64,000 nucleotides of DNA from Vombatus ursinus (GCF_900497805.2 NW_020954599.1:48057397-48121396), one strand, 5' to 3'; counted from the stretch's first letter, positions 36,046 through 48,013 are shown. The notes: a model not told the origin generated them from the letters alone. Made by a program: numbers and translations.

Positions 36046-36366
36046 TGTTTTGCTAATTTTAATTAAATTTATGACATATCTAATAAAATGAGTCTCCCAT
36101 GACAATTCATTATTTCTGTTTAATTGAAATCCATTCACAACATTTATCATGTATTTTTGCATATGTTTGTTCTTTGCTATAAGAAATTTATTTATAGTTG
36201 CAATGCCCAAACATCTAGCTATGTTGGGACATAACTGCATCTTTGATTTGGATCCATAATTTCATTATTATGGAGAAGTAATTATGAATAAACCCCCTAC
36301 TAAGTGACTTGCCCTGGAATCCCATAGCTATAAATTTGTCAGAGACTGAACTTCAACCCAAGTTGT

Positions 36367-36410
36367 TGTTTTTTTTTGTTTTGTTTTGTTTTGTTTTTAT
36401 TTTTTTTCCA
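36367..36410 (+). repeat. (TTTTG)n tract
   Basis: Short run of TTTTG pentamers within T-rich DNA. Confidence 0.8.
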
Positions 36411-36511
36411 AATCAAAGGAAGGAGTTCTATCTGCTATAACACAGAGAGGGGATGAAAAGGGAGTAAGAGTGAAGGGGGAGACAGGCAGGGAGAAATGGA
36501 AGGGGGAGAGA

Positions 36512-36516
36512 GAGAG

Positions 36517-36580
<64 letters not shown>

Positions 36581-36620
36581 CACACACATATACATATACA
36601 AATACACACACACATATAAT
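36512..36620 (+). repeat. (TA)n / (CA)n microsatellite
   Basis: About 110 bp of TA and CA dinucleotides following GAGAGA. Confidence 0.95.
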
Positions 36621-37045
36621 TTAATGTTTTGATGTTTTGATGTTTCAGAGTGAGGAAAGTAACCTAAAAAGGTACCGAGTCCATTTTCATCTCATTGATT
36701 TTTTTTAACCTACTGATAGTGGCATGTTCATGGTGTATGCCTTCATTTCTTCTATACTAATTTTTTCACCTGCTTGGCACCTCCACATTAGTAGTTCATT
36801 TAAAAATAATAGGTATTGCAGTTTCAATTGAATATAACACTATCCTCAAGAAATAGGTTATAGCCAGGTACATGTACCAATTGTGGCAACTGTCTTAGAG
36901 TTGATATTCATTGAACCTTCTAAATACTGTATCTGTTTCCAAGCCAAGGAAAAACTGAGACAATTGTTCTGATAATTTAGACATAAAACTTGCTTTAGTC
37001 AAGTTGTATTGACTTTTATTGTTATTGTTGTTATTAATTACTTTC
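36621..37045. other. Unique sequence, no gene seen
   Basis: No feature recognised. Confidence 0.4.
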
Positions 37046-37139
37046 CTCTGATGATGAGAGAGAAAGAGAGAGACAGAAAGACGAGAGAAGAGAAAAGAAA
37101 AGATTGAGATAGCAGCAATTCTACCACAGACATAGGGTT

Positions 37140-37408
37140 GCTGTTTTGTTCAGCCATTTTCAGTCATGTCCTACTGTTTATGAACCCATTTTTTGTATTT
37201 TCTTGGCAAAGACACTGAAATCATTTGTCATTTCCTTCTACAGCACATTTTACAGATGAGGAAACTGAAGCAAACAAGGTTAAGTGACTTGCCCAGGGTC
37301 ACACAGCTAGTAAATGTCTGAGGTCAGATTTGAAATCAGGAAGATAAATGAGTCTTACCAACTCTAGGTCCAGCTTTCTATATACTGTGCCACTTAGCTG
37401 CCCAGGTA
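37140..37408 (-). repeat. Marsupial CORE-SINE with RTE-derived tail
   Basis: In minus orientation the plus strand reads TTGTTCAGCCATTTTCAGTC, then ATTTTCTTGGCAAAGACACTG, TTTACAGATGAGGAAACTG, CTTGCCCAGGGTCACACAGC and GCCACTTAGCTGCCCAGG. Nearly full-length. Confidence 0.9.
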
Positions 37409-37835
37409 TAGGATAGAAATTCCTTAATCCAGAAGTGCAGTACCTAAAGAGTCATATTGATTAAACTGAAAAGATGCCTTCTAAATTATTTAGTGTGGGG
37501 CAAACTCTTCTTACTCTGAATTGAAAACTTCTTCTGGCAGAGCATTTGTGGGAGATAGATATTGCCTCATTTTGGTAAGTAGAATGAAATAGAAAATACA
37601 TGACTAACCATATAATCTTGCATGAATTCATATAGTGTACTTCTAAAGTTTCCTCTTGGACTTTTTTCTGTATTTCTTGCCCAACAGCTCCTGTTGAGTA
37701 AGTTCTGGAAGATTCTAGCTCATTTCCCCCTCTCTCTTCCCCTCTTACTGAAAAGGAAGAACTGGACTCTGGGTGTTGTTTAGATGTTTTTCTTCATAGA
37801 GTAGCAGCGATTTAGTTTTCTAACCCTTTTTCTCT

Positions 37836-37978
37836 CCTCTCCTCTCCTGTATTTTCCTCTCCCCTCCTCTCTTTTCCTCTTCTCTCTTCTCTTCTCCTTT
37901 CTTCTCCTCTCCTCTCTTTTCTCTTCTTTTCTCTTCTCTTTTCTTCTCTCTTCTTTCCCTCTGTATCTCTTTCTCTCT
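37836..37978 (+). repeat. Polypyrimidine (CT/TTC)n tract
   Basis: About 140 bp that are almost all C and T. The end shares an inverted, non-simple match with 37046-37080. Confidence 0.9.
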
Positions 37979-38059
37979 TATCATCAGAAGATTGGCTACC
38001 AGAGAATCACATTTTGTATTTTTTTTCCACAGTAACTCATTAAATCATCTCAAAGTCTC

Positions 38060-38234
38060 GTGGATCTAGAGCTTTAAAGAATGTCAGAGGCTATTTATTT
38101 AATCTCCTCATTTAACAGTTGAGGAAACCGAAATCTGGGGAGATAAAGTGACTTCACCAAAGTCACTCATCTGATAAATGTCAGAGATGTGATTTGAACC
38201 AAACTCCTCTAATTCTAAAGCCAATACTCATTTC
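38060..38234 (-). repeat. MIR-type SINE
   Basis: Reads TCTCCTCATTTAACAGTTGAGG, AAACCGAAATCTGGGG, AAAGTGACTTCACCAAAGTC and GATTTGAACCAAACTCCTCT, the antisense CORE-SINE pattern. Confidence 0.75.
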
Positions 38235-39500
38235 CCTGCCTTCCACCATTAATCAAGCATTTTTATCAGACTCTTTGCTAGGTCCGGTAAATAAACATAC
38301 AAAGAATATAACAATTCATATCATCAAAGAACTTATAATCTTATCAGGAAAAAATAAATGCGTATATGATTATCTAGAGAATAAACACAAAAAAAAATAA
38401 AGTAGATAAATGTAAGGTAATTTGGGGAGGAATGTATTAACACTTGGAAGATAAGATCTGGAAGATAAGATCAGGAAATGATTCATATAGAAGGTTGTGC
38501 TTCAGCAGCATCTGAAAAGAAGAGAGAAATTCTATGAGGCAGAGGTGAAGAGGAAATGCATTTCAGGAAGGGAGGATTACCAGTTCAAAAGAAAACAAAA
38601 TGCTATTTGTAAAGAGCTGCCAGTTTTTCTGGATCTGAGTGTGTGTGTGGGGGGGAAGGGGAATAATGTATGATGACTCCATAAAAATAGAATGGGACAA
38701 GTTTGTGAACGGCTTTAAAATATAAATAGAATAATTTATTTTTGATCCTAGAGGCAATAGAAAGCCATTGAATTTTATGAAGGGGACAACATGGTCTGAT
38801 GTGTGTTTAGAAAAAAATACTTCTGTAGCAATATGGAAATTGGAATGGAGTGGGAAAGACTTGAGGAAGGGAGACCAATTAGGAAGCAATAAACCAAGTG
38901 AGAAGAGAAGAGACTCTGAACTAAGTTGATTGTGAGTAGAGAAGAAGATGTCAAGGACACTGTGGAGATAAAAAAAAAAATTACAAGATCTGACAATTGA
39001 TTAGACATGTGCCATAAGTGATAGAGAGGAGTAGAGGATAATGCTAAGGTTTAAAATGAGTAAATGACATCCAAATGGAAATTCCAGGAGACAGCAATTG
39101 ACACTAAACTTCAACTGCTCAAAGATTGGACTGGATCCAGATCTCATAGTTATATGAAAAGAAATATTAAGAGGCTAAAGAATGATCCTAGGAATTAGGT
39201 GGGGAGCAAAAAAATAATAATTATCCAGAAAAGGATGCTGAGAAGGAGTAATATGGAGCAAGAGAAATGGTATAGAGCAATGTTCAGAAAGCTGGGGAAA
39301 GAGACACTACCCAGAAATGGATAGTCAACAGCGTCAAAATCTCCTGGTTGGTTAAAAAAAAATGAGAATTGAGAAAAGACCATCAGCTTAAGTAATTAAG
39401 TGAAACTTAATGACCTTGGGGAGAACATTTTCAATTCATTAGTAAGGTTGGTAACTTGCTTACAAAAGGTTAAAGAAAAGTAGGAAAAGGTGGAGTAGTG
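38235..39500 (+). repeat. Old unnamed interspersed repeat, copy 5
   Basis: It opens ATCAAGCATTTTTATCAGAC. It contains GGCAATAGAAAGCCATTG, GGACAACATGGTCTGATG, GGAGACCAATTAGGAAGC, GAAGATGTCAAGGACAC, ATGACATCCAAATGG and GGATCCAGATCTCATAG, in family order. Among the longest copies here. Confidence 0.65.
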
Positions 39501-41157
39501 AAAATAGAATCTAAAGTGCATTTTCATGGAATTTGTAGCTTCTCAATTTAAATGATAATTCTTGCTAATTAGATGCTATTTGGGTTCTGTGTGCTCTGTG
39601 AAAGAGAAAGGTCTGGCAAGCTTTTCTACTCACCCAACTCTTCCATCCTTGAAGGAAATCAGGATAAACCTAGGTATCCATCTCTCCCTCTTTGAGATAA
39701 TTGTGTGTGAGACCTGGCTCCTGTTCATAAGGGCTTATGCTTAGCTTTCCCAAAGACTCTAGCTAAGCAGATAAATGTATGGTCTCACCGTAAAAGTTAT
39801 ATAAGTTTTTGAAGGGTAAGGGAAAGAGGGTACAGAGGAGAAAAAAATCGTGGAGAGCCACATAGAACACCTTGCTTCAATATTTTGTCCACTGGATCAC
39901 CTATCACTTTTTTTCCTCGAGGTCTTGAGATCAAGAAGCTAGGGTCCCATAGAGAAAGGGGCAACACTGTTACCCAGACACCTGAATGCAACCTATACCT
40001 TGGAGATAGGCATCTGTATACTTTCAACTCTTCCTCTTTCCCTGTGTCAACACAGGCAAAGCAAGTTGGTTTAATTGGGAGCTGTTTACCACCCTCATTT
40101 CCATGACCCCTTCAACCTTCCTTTAGTAGTATGCACCAGAAGCATCTTAGCTACATCTGCTTAGAGAAAATCTTCATTATTTTTTTTGACTTACCTAGGC
40201 AATGGAGGAGGAGACGAGCATGGATGTTGGCAAAGCTCAAAAGGCTGACTCTCAGCCCTAAAGATTTTGGACATCACCCAATGGACAGTCCTCGATATCA
40301 TTCAAACCACTGCTTTCCTGCTCTTACCATCTTGTCATGTACTCAGCTGAGATTTAGTTCAGACCCTGCCCCTATCTTTTTTCTTTTGGGGCTCTTTTAA
40401 TTTCATATACTTGGGCAAATATACACATTTTGATATGATCCTGCTAGCTTCACTTTAGTTACAGCTTTACTTTCAATTCTGGATTTCTGTGATTCTGAGA
40501 ATTCATGATAATGTCCACAATCAAAAGAGACATCAGAACAATGCTATAACATAGGAAAACATTTATAAATGCAAATCATGCAAATGAGAAAATATTAAAT
40601 CATAAAAGGGTATTTCTGTCATCTGAACATTAAGAACAAGAGTACATTTTATTCAATAGTGGTTACTAATAAGTAAGGGCATTTCACATTGGAAATATTT
40701 ATGTTACGTACTTTTACATATTTTAAATAAATATTCTACATTTTCATAAAGGATTAAGCTGAATAAAACTCAATAAGTGTAAGTTACCTTCTCCACTTAT
40801 TGAAATAAGCCATATATTGCTCAAACTTAGGAAACCAATTTCCTAAATATGATCCTGGTTTGTGTTTCCCAAGTGATAGATTTAAAAATCTGTTTTGTGC
40901 CTCATTGTGACATGGAGTGGCCCCTGAGTTATGAAAAAACATGACTCTGGAGCCCAAACTTTTGCATGCTACACTAGAAAAATGTTGGTTATCAACTGCA
41001 TATTCTGGGTGTTGACTATCCTAAGTAAGAAGGGACAGGCTCATTACCAACACTGGCTGGTCACTAACTGCTGTTTTCTTTGACTATAGCTATCCATGAG
41101 AGAAAGGGGCATCGCTGTTACCATACTCATGTTATCCATGAATAAGTTACAGCACCA
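39501..41157. other. Mostly unique sequence, no gene seen
   Basis: Open frames at 39562-40400 show no motif that I recognise and no splice or retrogene structure. Nothing is called. Confidence 0.4.
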
Positions 41158-41367
41158 ATGAAACCTAAAATCATATTTTATCCACTTAGAGGATCCTTAT
41201 TTATGTTTGCAGACAAATCACCATGCCCAACACCTTTTGATGGCTATGGTAGTGTTAAATTGTGTAAAGACTATATCGCTCAATCTGGGAAGCCATACAT
41301 ATTGTCAAGGGGCTGCTTGGGAAGATGTAAAGCAGACTGTGGGAAAAATGATTCTGTAGCTGAATAA
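41158..41367 (+). other. Small cysteine-rich open frame, possible terminal exon or relic
   Basis: I do not recognise this sequence. The open frame is 69 codons, ends with GKNDSVAE and a TAA, and contains seven spaced landmarks in its second half, among them SPCPTP, KLCKDY and RGCLGRCKADCG (five Cys). A plausible 3' splice site, TTATTTATGTTTGCAG, precedes the cysteine-bearing part at about 41196-41211, so the real coding piece (if any) would start after it. No AATAAA or polyadenylation signal was sought successfully just downstream. The cysteine spacing does not match WAP, Kunitz, beta-defensin or CRISP patterns. It may equally be chance. Confidence 0.2.
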
Positions 41368-41389
41368 ATGATGCCCTTAAAATACTAAT

Positions 41390-42600
41390 CTTGGAAGTAG
41401 AAGTCACCATAAACTACCAGTAATTGTTTTGTGATTGAGATGACAGAAAACCCAATAGAAAACAATTGATCTTGGGACTGTGACAAAGAAAATATTTGTG
41501 CTAGAGATGATTTTTCATTTGCTGATTCTGCTGGTTGATTAGCACTTTTCCAAACAGCCTTTCTGCAGATGAGGCATTCTGGCACATTTATTTGCTTTTT
41601 TACAAATGCTGGACACTGAGTGAGGAATAAAATAGTAGTTGTGAACTTCTTGCTTCCCTGTAAATGCCAGTTGTAATGTTTACAAAAGATTGTAAATTCA
41701 ATGAGCTTTTATGTGTATGTCCTTTCTCCTGCCTTTTGCAAAGATCTCAATTACTTGGTGTTTGTGCCAGTCTTTTGAGCAGTGACCCCTATTTATTGAA
41801 ATTTCCAACTGGATACTCGCCAAATTAATTCTGATCTCTTCTATTCCTCTGTGTACCCAGTCATTTACTGCAACATTCTGGAAGTTACAGCAATTTCTTT
41901 TTATTACAAAATAGATTCAAACCCATCTTTGTGACTAAATAAACCCAAGTTTATTAAGAATAATTTAATATCGACATTCTTTTAAGAACAATGGTGTTTC
42001 TTACTTAGAAGGATATGTGACCTTATCAATGGGCAGTGCCTCCATGAGTCATATAGCATTTTCTCCTCCCCTTCTCGTTCTATGTGATTATTTTCTCTGT
42101 AATTCCCAAATCACTTGACATCACTCACATAGCACAAATGCTGTCTAATATGTCTCACATTCTTGAAAATAATAATTTAAAAAAGCTTTTACCAATAACT
42201 CAGTATAAAAATTCCAAAATTCTAACACCTGTCTTCATATTATTTATTTTAGAATTGAATGAAGGGAATTTGCAATTTTTGCTTTTCACAGGACACATGA
42301 TCATGCATTTATACAAAACATCAGACTTTAAGAATGGAAAAAAAACAAAACTGGGCCTATAGCTGAATAGGGAAAAGAGAATGAGTTTTTATCATATTTG
42401 GGAAATTGTGCAATGCTTTTTTATGATTCCAAGCTTTTCCCTGAAGCCAAGGTCCATCTTTTTGAACAACACCATTGTTCCAGTGATGCTGTTTTATTGT
42501 ATCAGGTGTTAAATCTGTCTGAAAAAATCTGAAAGTCACCTGAATCTCACTGTCAATATTGACTATCTCCAAAACTTTACCAAATCTTAAATAAGAGAAT
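41390..42600. other. Unique sequence, no gene seen
   Basis: Open frames at 42084-42572 on both strands look like noise. No named repeat recognised. Confidence 0.4.
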
Positions 42601-42619
42601 CATTATAAGGGATAGTATA

Positions 42620-43439
42620 TGGGCCGCACGCTGACCTTCTGCCAGTCGTGCGCCAGTACCCACTTCTCCTAAAAGAAGTACACTGCCAGAGTCTTACCCA
42701 CTCCCGGGTCTTCGGTCCTCAGCTGGATCACCACACAGAGACAAGCCATCGGGAGGCACCAACACCAGAGCTTTATTCAGAGGCCAACACAGCAAACCAT
42801 CATAGCAAGCCCAAGCAGCAAGGCCAGAGCAACAGGGCAGGAGCCAGGGGAGAGCGCACGTGTGTGTTCTGACCATGCTTGTTCCTAAGTACCTATTTAG
42901 CCCCTCCTCCCCAGCCCGCTACTAGCCAATGATTGTAGGGTCAGATACCGGAAGGGGCTGTCTGAGTTTAGCACACCAAGGGGGAGGGAGTGACGTAGGA
43001 AGCTAGGATTGGATACAGGAAGGAGGCATCTGGGATTGACGCATAGACAAGAGTACGTGACCTAGGAAGTCAGACTCAGGAGGGGACTGGGTCAGTGCTG
43101 CACAAAGGGACCCGGAAGTCAGGAAGGTCACAAGAGGCATCTGGGGATGACATTGCATATAGGGAGGGGACTAAGCAGAGGGAACTCAGTCCTCTGCCAT
43201 CCCACTCCCACGTGGCACCGCCCCTTGCCTCAGGAGCTCAGGCTCGGCTACTTCCTTGCACCCAGCTTATCTCATAGCACTGCCCAATTGCCTCATGGCT
43301 TCTCCGTATCCAGCCCATCCCAGTACACACGACTCTGCCTACCACAGTCCCTGCCTCGACTTCCAAAATACCCAGATCTTACCCTACCCTTGCCACAGTA
43401 CCCGGCCTGGCAGCTGCCAACATCAGACAGTCCCTCACA
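42620..43439 (-). mobile_element. Solo LTR of an endogenous retrovirus-like element
   Basis: A GC-rich, about 820-bp island in AT-rich DNA. On the minus strand it begins TGTGAGGGACTG and ends ...GGCCCA, giving TG...CA ends. It has a TATA-like CTAAATAGG at 42892-42900 and AATAAA at 42772-42777, in the order promoter then polyadenylation signal, with a U5-like remainder. The flanks GGATAGTATA (42610-42619) and GGATAGCATT (43440-43449) share their first six bases, so the true left edge may be four bases further left. No internal gag, pol or env sequence adjoins it, which is typical of a solo LTR left by recombination. I cannot assign the class. Moderate divergence from a retroviral layout suggests a fairly recent, marsupial-specific origin. 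Confidence 0.6.
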
Positions 43440-43574
43440 GGATAGCATTGGAGAGATATGTGGCTGGAAAATATTGTAGGAGTTCACATGGAGATAGCAA
43501 GTTATAACTAATGTACAGATTGAATACTCCATATGATATCCTAAATTAGGTATTGCTCATTATTAGAATTAGGA

Positions 43575-44560
43575 AGCTTATATTTCTTTCCATAAACCTC
43601 CCAATACTAACTATGATTTTGTTATATTTGTCAACTTTTGAGATGTGAAGTGAAACATCAGAGATATTTTAATTTGCATTTCTTGTGTTGTTGGTGCTTT
43701 GGATAAAGTTTTTATACGGCTATTGATTGTTTTAATTTTTTAATTCAATTTTAATTTATTTTCAGTTCTGGATTTTCTCCTTCCTCTATCCATTGAGAAG
43801 GCAAGGAAAACAATCCATTACAAATATCCATAGTCAAACAAAACAATTTTCCTAATTAGTCATGTCCAAGAAAGAAAGAAGAAAGAAAGAGAGAAGGGAG
43901 GAAGGAATGAAGGAAAGAAAGAACATTTCATTGCTATAATCTCTTTATTGATATTTTATTGAAAATATTTCATCAATATTCATCAAGAAAATTGTTCTGC
44001 AGTTTTTTTGTTTTAATTCTTCCTGATTTGGGTTTCAAGAATATATTTGTGTCATTAAAGGAATTTAGTAGGATCCCTTCTTTATCTTTATTGCTTTCAA
44101 TGTTCAGTAGAATTTATTTTTAAATTCATTTGGCCCTGTGTTTTTTTTTCTTTTTTCTTTTGAAATTCATTTTTTGCTTATTCAATTTATCTTTTTATGA
44201 TAAGTTTATTTATTTTATTTCTTCTTCTGTTATTATGGGACATATATGTAAATATTCATCCATTTAATTTAGATTGTTTGTTTTTTGGCATGTAGTTGGG
44301 CTAGGTAGCTCCTAATAATTGATTTTATTTCTTCTTCATTGGTTGCTCATTCATCTTTTTATTTTTCATATGGGTAATTGAGTCTCCTTTTTAAAAAATC
44401 AAATTAGCTTATCTATTAAAAAATCATTTTATTAGTTAATTCAGTGGTTTTTTTTCTAACTTTCATTTTTATGAATCTCTCCTTAAATTTTCAGGGTTAC
44501 TATTTTGGCATTTAAGTAAAAGTTTTAAATTTATTGGTTTTCTAGGGTTATTTTTAGTTG
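43575..44560 (-). mobile_element. Old LINE-1 ORF2 fragments
   Basis: Two blocks. Block 43610-43735 resembles the ORF2 C-terminal segment (AAACATCAGAGATATTTTAATTTGC). Block 43940-44560 resembles the reverse transcriptase/thumb region read antisense, with AAAATTGTTCTGCAGTTTTTTTG, AATTTAGTAGGATCCCTTC and GGGCTAGGTAGCTCCTAATAA. No open frames. A (GAAA)n run separates them. Confidence 0.6.
43869..43925 (+). repeat. (GAAA/GGAA)n purine tract
   Basis: Short imperfect purine microsatellite between the two L1 blocks. Confidence 0.85.
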
Positions 44561-45001
44561 CATACCCAATTCCACAGATATATTTCTATTCTACAAAGAA
44601 TAAACCACCAGATACTCTTTTGGTCTGATACTTACAACACAGTCTTGAATTTATATTCAATAAATAAATGTAAACTAAATAGAAGAATAAATTATTATAT
44701 TAGGAACTTAATAAATGTTTCTTGAATTAATCAAATGATTTAGGACATTCCTAAATTCATCTATATTAAAACATTACTAGGATTCTTTTCCATCCCTGCC
44801 CTAAATTGGATTGTTTTGACATGAAAAAGAGATAGAAGGATAATGATGAAAGATTCACAGTTGTATATAACTCAATGTCAGTATAATATTGGATGAAGTC
44901 TTGATAAAGTAATTTTATCTCTGAATAATACTGATAAGAATTAACAATATGTCCTTGAGAGGGAATTTTAACTGTACCATAACTAGAACCATGATCTATA
45001 A

Positions 45002-45628
45002 CAGAGGTTCCCAAACTTATTTAACCTACCAAACCCTTTTAAAAGAAAAAACAAAAAACAAAAAATAATTACTCAGTTTCCCCTCTCCCCCAGAAATCTG
45101 CTTTCTTTAACCTTTAACAATTTTTTTTAAAAATTTGCATCATTATAAAAAATATTTTTTTAAAAAATGATGCATCTTAAAGTCAATAAGTTATCATAAA
45201 TTTGTAGATTGTTTCTTGTACTGAAATGTTGATGATGCATCATGTAACCATATAGTATCATATTGTAAACAAGTAATTACACATACATATTCCTGCCAAT
45301 GGATGCTGGACTTCCCAACAATGAGCAACCCACTTGCCTGCCAATACTTGATTATTAAGACCTGTCAGTGTACTTGACCACTGATTCATTATAACTTTAG
45401 TTTTGTGTGTTTATTTGGAAAAGAATGTAATCATGACAACTTTAACCTTCTTACACAACAGATGAAACATGTATGAACAGTTTTTCAAATTTTTTTTCTC
45501 TTCTCTTCTTTTGTTATGCCCCCTTATTTTTATTCAACAACTCTCAATTGTACCTGAGGCTACTATAACTCCCTTGGATTATTCCAGCACCCCCCAGTGG
45601 GTGATATCACCCACTTTGGAAACCTCTG
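45002..45628. mobile_element. hAT-type non-autonomous DNA transposon
   Basis: It opens CAGAGGTTCCCAAACTTATT. The right end, reverse-complemented, is CAGAGGTTTCCAAAGTGGGT, matching at most of the first 15 bases. The right subterminal part, CACCCCCCAGTGGGTGATATCACCC, is itself palindromic, as is common near hAT ends. No transposase frame remains. The flanking octamers ATCTATAA and ATTAATAT agree only partly. Confidence 0.78.
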
Positions 45629-45909
45629 ATTAATATGCTATACATTTAGATTATAAGCTCCATTATAAGCATTTTAATATTTTGTTATCAATAAGTTGAT
45701 GATTCTATAATATGGGCAGATATGACTGAGAATTATTCAATTAGGATGCTTCTACCAAAAAGAAAAATACATGAATGAATGAAAAAAATGGAGTTAAAGT
45801 GGTCCAATATCCAATTGAAACAAGGCAACCCATTAGTATTATGTCCTTGGTTTAAATGCAATATATGCCAAATAAAAATAATATCATAGTTAGAATTGTG
45901 TGACTTTCA

Positions 45910-46085
45910 GAGGCAAAATGATGTCAGTGAAAGGCCACTGCATTGAGAGCTAGGAGACCTTGGTTCAAGTCCATGCTTTCCCACTTATAAATTGTATGAC
46001 TTTTGGCAAGTTACTTCCTCTAAGGGAAGGAATTGGATAAAAACAACTGCTAAGGTATTTTGTGAAGTCAAATATTCAATGACTA
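45910..46085 (+). repeat. MIR-like SINE
   Basis: CACTGCATTGAGAGCTAGGAG, CCTTGGTTCAAGTCCATGC, TTTTGGCAAGTTACTTCC and a short degraded tail. Confidence 0.6.
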
Positions 46086-46284
46086 TCTAGCTATATGAAA
46101 AAGCAGGCTAATGCCTTGAAAATAATTTAAAGTTAATTTGTGTATATCAAATTGTGTAGTTGGAGGTCAAATTTACATAAAGAGTAGAAGTAATCACTGC
46201 ATTTTTCTCATGGTAAGTACAGACTGTGATCTCTCTACACTAATATGAATTCACAGGTCCAATCAGGAAAAAATGAAAGTGCAT

Positions 46285-46296
46285 ATGTGATTTTTC
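46285..46296 (+). repeat. Target-site duplication, left of L1 H
   Basis: ATGTGATTTTTC is repeated identically at 49406-49417. Confidence 0.9.
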
Positions 46297-46808
46297 TCTT
46301 TTTTTAATTTTATTTATTTATTTGTTTTTCACTTTCAACATTCACTTCTGTAAGATTTTAAGTTCTAAATTTCTCCCCCTCCTTCTGCTCTCCCCTTCCC
46401 AAGACAGTGTGCAATCTGATATAGGTTATACATGTACAATCACACTAAACATATTTCCACATTAGTCATGTTGTAAAGAAGAATTAGAACCAAAGGGAAA
46501 AACCATGAGAAAGAAGAAACAAAAAAAAGAGAGAGAGAAAGAGAGAGAAAATAGGATGCTTTATTCTGCATTAAGACATCATAATTCTTTCTCTGGATTT
46601 GGATTTGGATAGCATTTTCCCTCTTGAGACTTTTGGAGATGTCTTAGATCCTTGTATTGCTCAGAAAAGCTAAGCCTATCAAAGCTGGTCATCACACAAT
46701 GTTGCTGTTACTGTGCACAACATTCTCCTGGTTCTGTTCACTTCACTCAGCTTCACTTCATGTAAGTCTTTCTGGATTTTTCTGAAGTCTACCTGCTCAT
46801 CATTTCTT
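46297..46808 (-). mobile_element. LINE-1 copy H: tail, 3' UTR and ORF2 end
   Basis: On the minus strand this is the 3' end of a 5'-truncated L1 with an A-rich tail at 46297-46325. It carries the 3' UTR with words shared by the copies at 9975, 14003 and 19905. It stops at TCATTTCTT (46800-46808) where the HAL1 block was inserted and resumes at 49045. Confidence 0.9.
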
Positions 46809-47165
46809 TCTTTTTTTTTCAGTCAGAAAACAATTTATTAAGCACCAACTATATGCCAGGCATTGTTCTAAGTGCTGGAATCACAAACAAAAGCTCTCCA
46901 GGAACTCACAATCAAATGGAAACAGAGCATGTACTGAGAGTCAAAAAACTTGGGTTTAGATGTTGGTTTTCCTGCTTATAATCTGTGGGATAGAAGGCAG
47001 CCAATTAACCAATCTGGGTCTCATTTTCTTCATCTATAAAAAAGAGAGCTGCACTAGATAACAGCTCTAAATCTATGGTTCTATCTCTTGAACAAGTAAT
47101 AATTCAAGGCAGGTAAATGGCAAAGAAAGGGCATAAGACCAGTTCTCTGACTTCAAACACAGGCC
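46809..47165 (-). mobile_element. Probable 3'-transduced flank of HAL1 G
   Basis: About 357 bp of non-HAL1 sequence lies between the HAL1 3' tail and the A tract at the insertion edge. On the minus strand it ends with AATAAA about 15-20 bases before an A-rich tail. It contains, in plus orientation, the start words of the unnamed old repeat (46835-46920) and a MIR3-like SINE (46925-47090), which would have been part of the source locus downstream of the parent HAL1. Confidence 0.7.
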
Positions 47166-48013
47166 TCTTTCTTTCTTTCTTTTAAATAATTTATTTGTTT
47201 TTAGTTTTCAACATTCACTTCCACAGGATTTTTAGTTTCAAATTTTCTCCCCATCTCATCCCTCCCCTCACCCCAAGATGGCATGCATTCTGTATACCCC
47301 TTCCCCTAATCTGCCCTCCCTTCTATCTCACCCCCACCCTTTTCTTAACCCCTTCCCCTTCTATTTTCCTGTAGGGCAGGATTGATTTCTATACCCCATT
47401 TCCTGTACTTCTCATTTCCCAGTTGCACGTGAAAACAATTTTTTTTAACATGTGTTTTTAAAAATTTGGGATCCAAATTTTCTCCCTTCCTCCCTCCCCA
47501 CCCACTCTCATTGAGAAGGCAAGCAATTTGATACAGGTTATAAATGTGGAGTCATGCAAAACACTTCCATAGTAGTCATGTTGTGAAAAATTAAGTATAT
47601 TTCCCTTCATCCTATCCTCCCCCCCATTTATTCTATTCTCTCTTTTGACCCTGTCCCTCCTCAAAAGCATTTGCTCCTGATTACCCCCTCTCCCAATCTG
47701 CCCTCCCCCCTATCATCCCCTTGCTCTACTGTCCCCTTCCCCCCCTATTTTCCTGTAGGGTAAGATAGATTTCCATACCCAATTGAGTTTGTATATTATT
47801 CCCTCCTTAAGCCAAATCCTATCAGAATAAGATTCACTCATTCCCTCTCACCTTCCCCCATTTCCCCTCCACTGTAAAAGCCTTTTCTTGTCTGTTTTAT
47901 GTGAGATAATTTACCCCATTCTACCTCTCACTTTCTCCTCCCAGTATAATGCTCTCACCCCTTAATTTTATTCTCCAGATATCACCCCTTCATCTTCAAC
48001 TCACCCTGTGCCC

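Noticed and set aside
42620-43439. CpG island of a host gene
   Set aside because: Moderate length, LTR-type termini, an internal polyadenylation signal and no exon nearby fit a solo LTR better.
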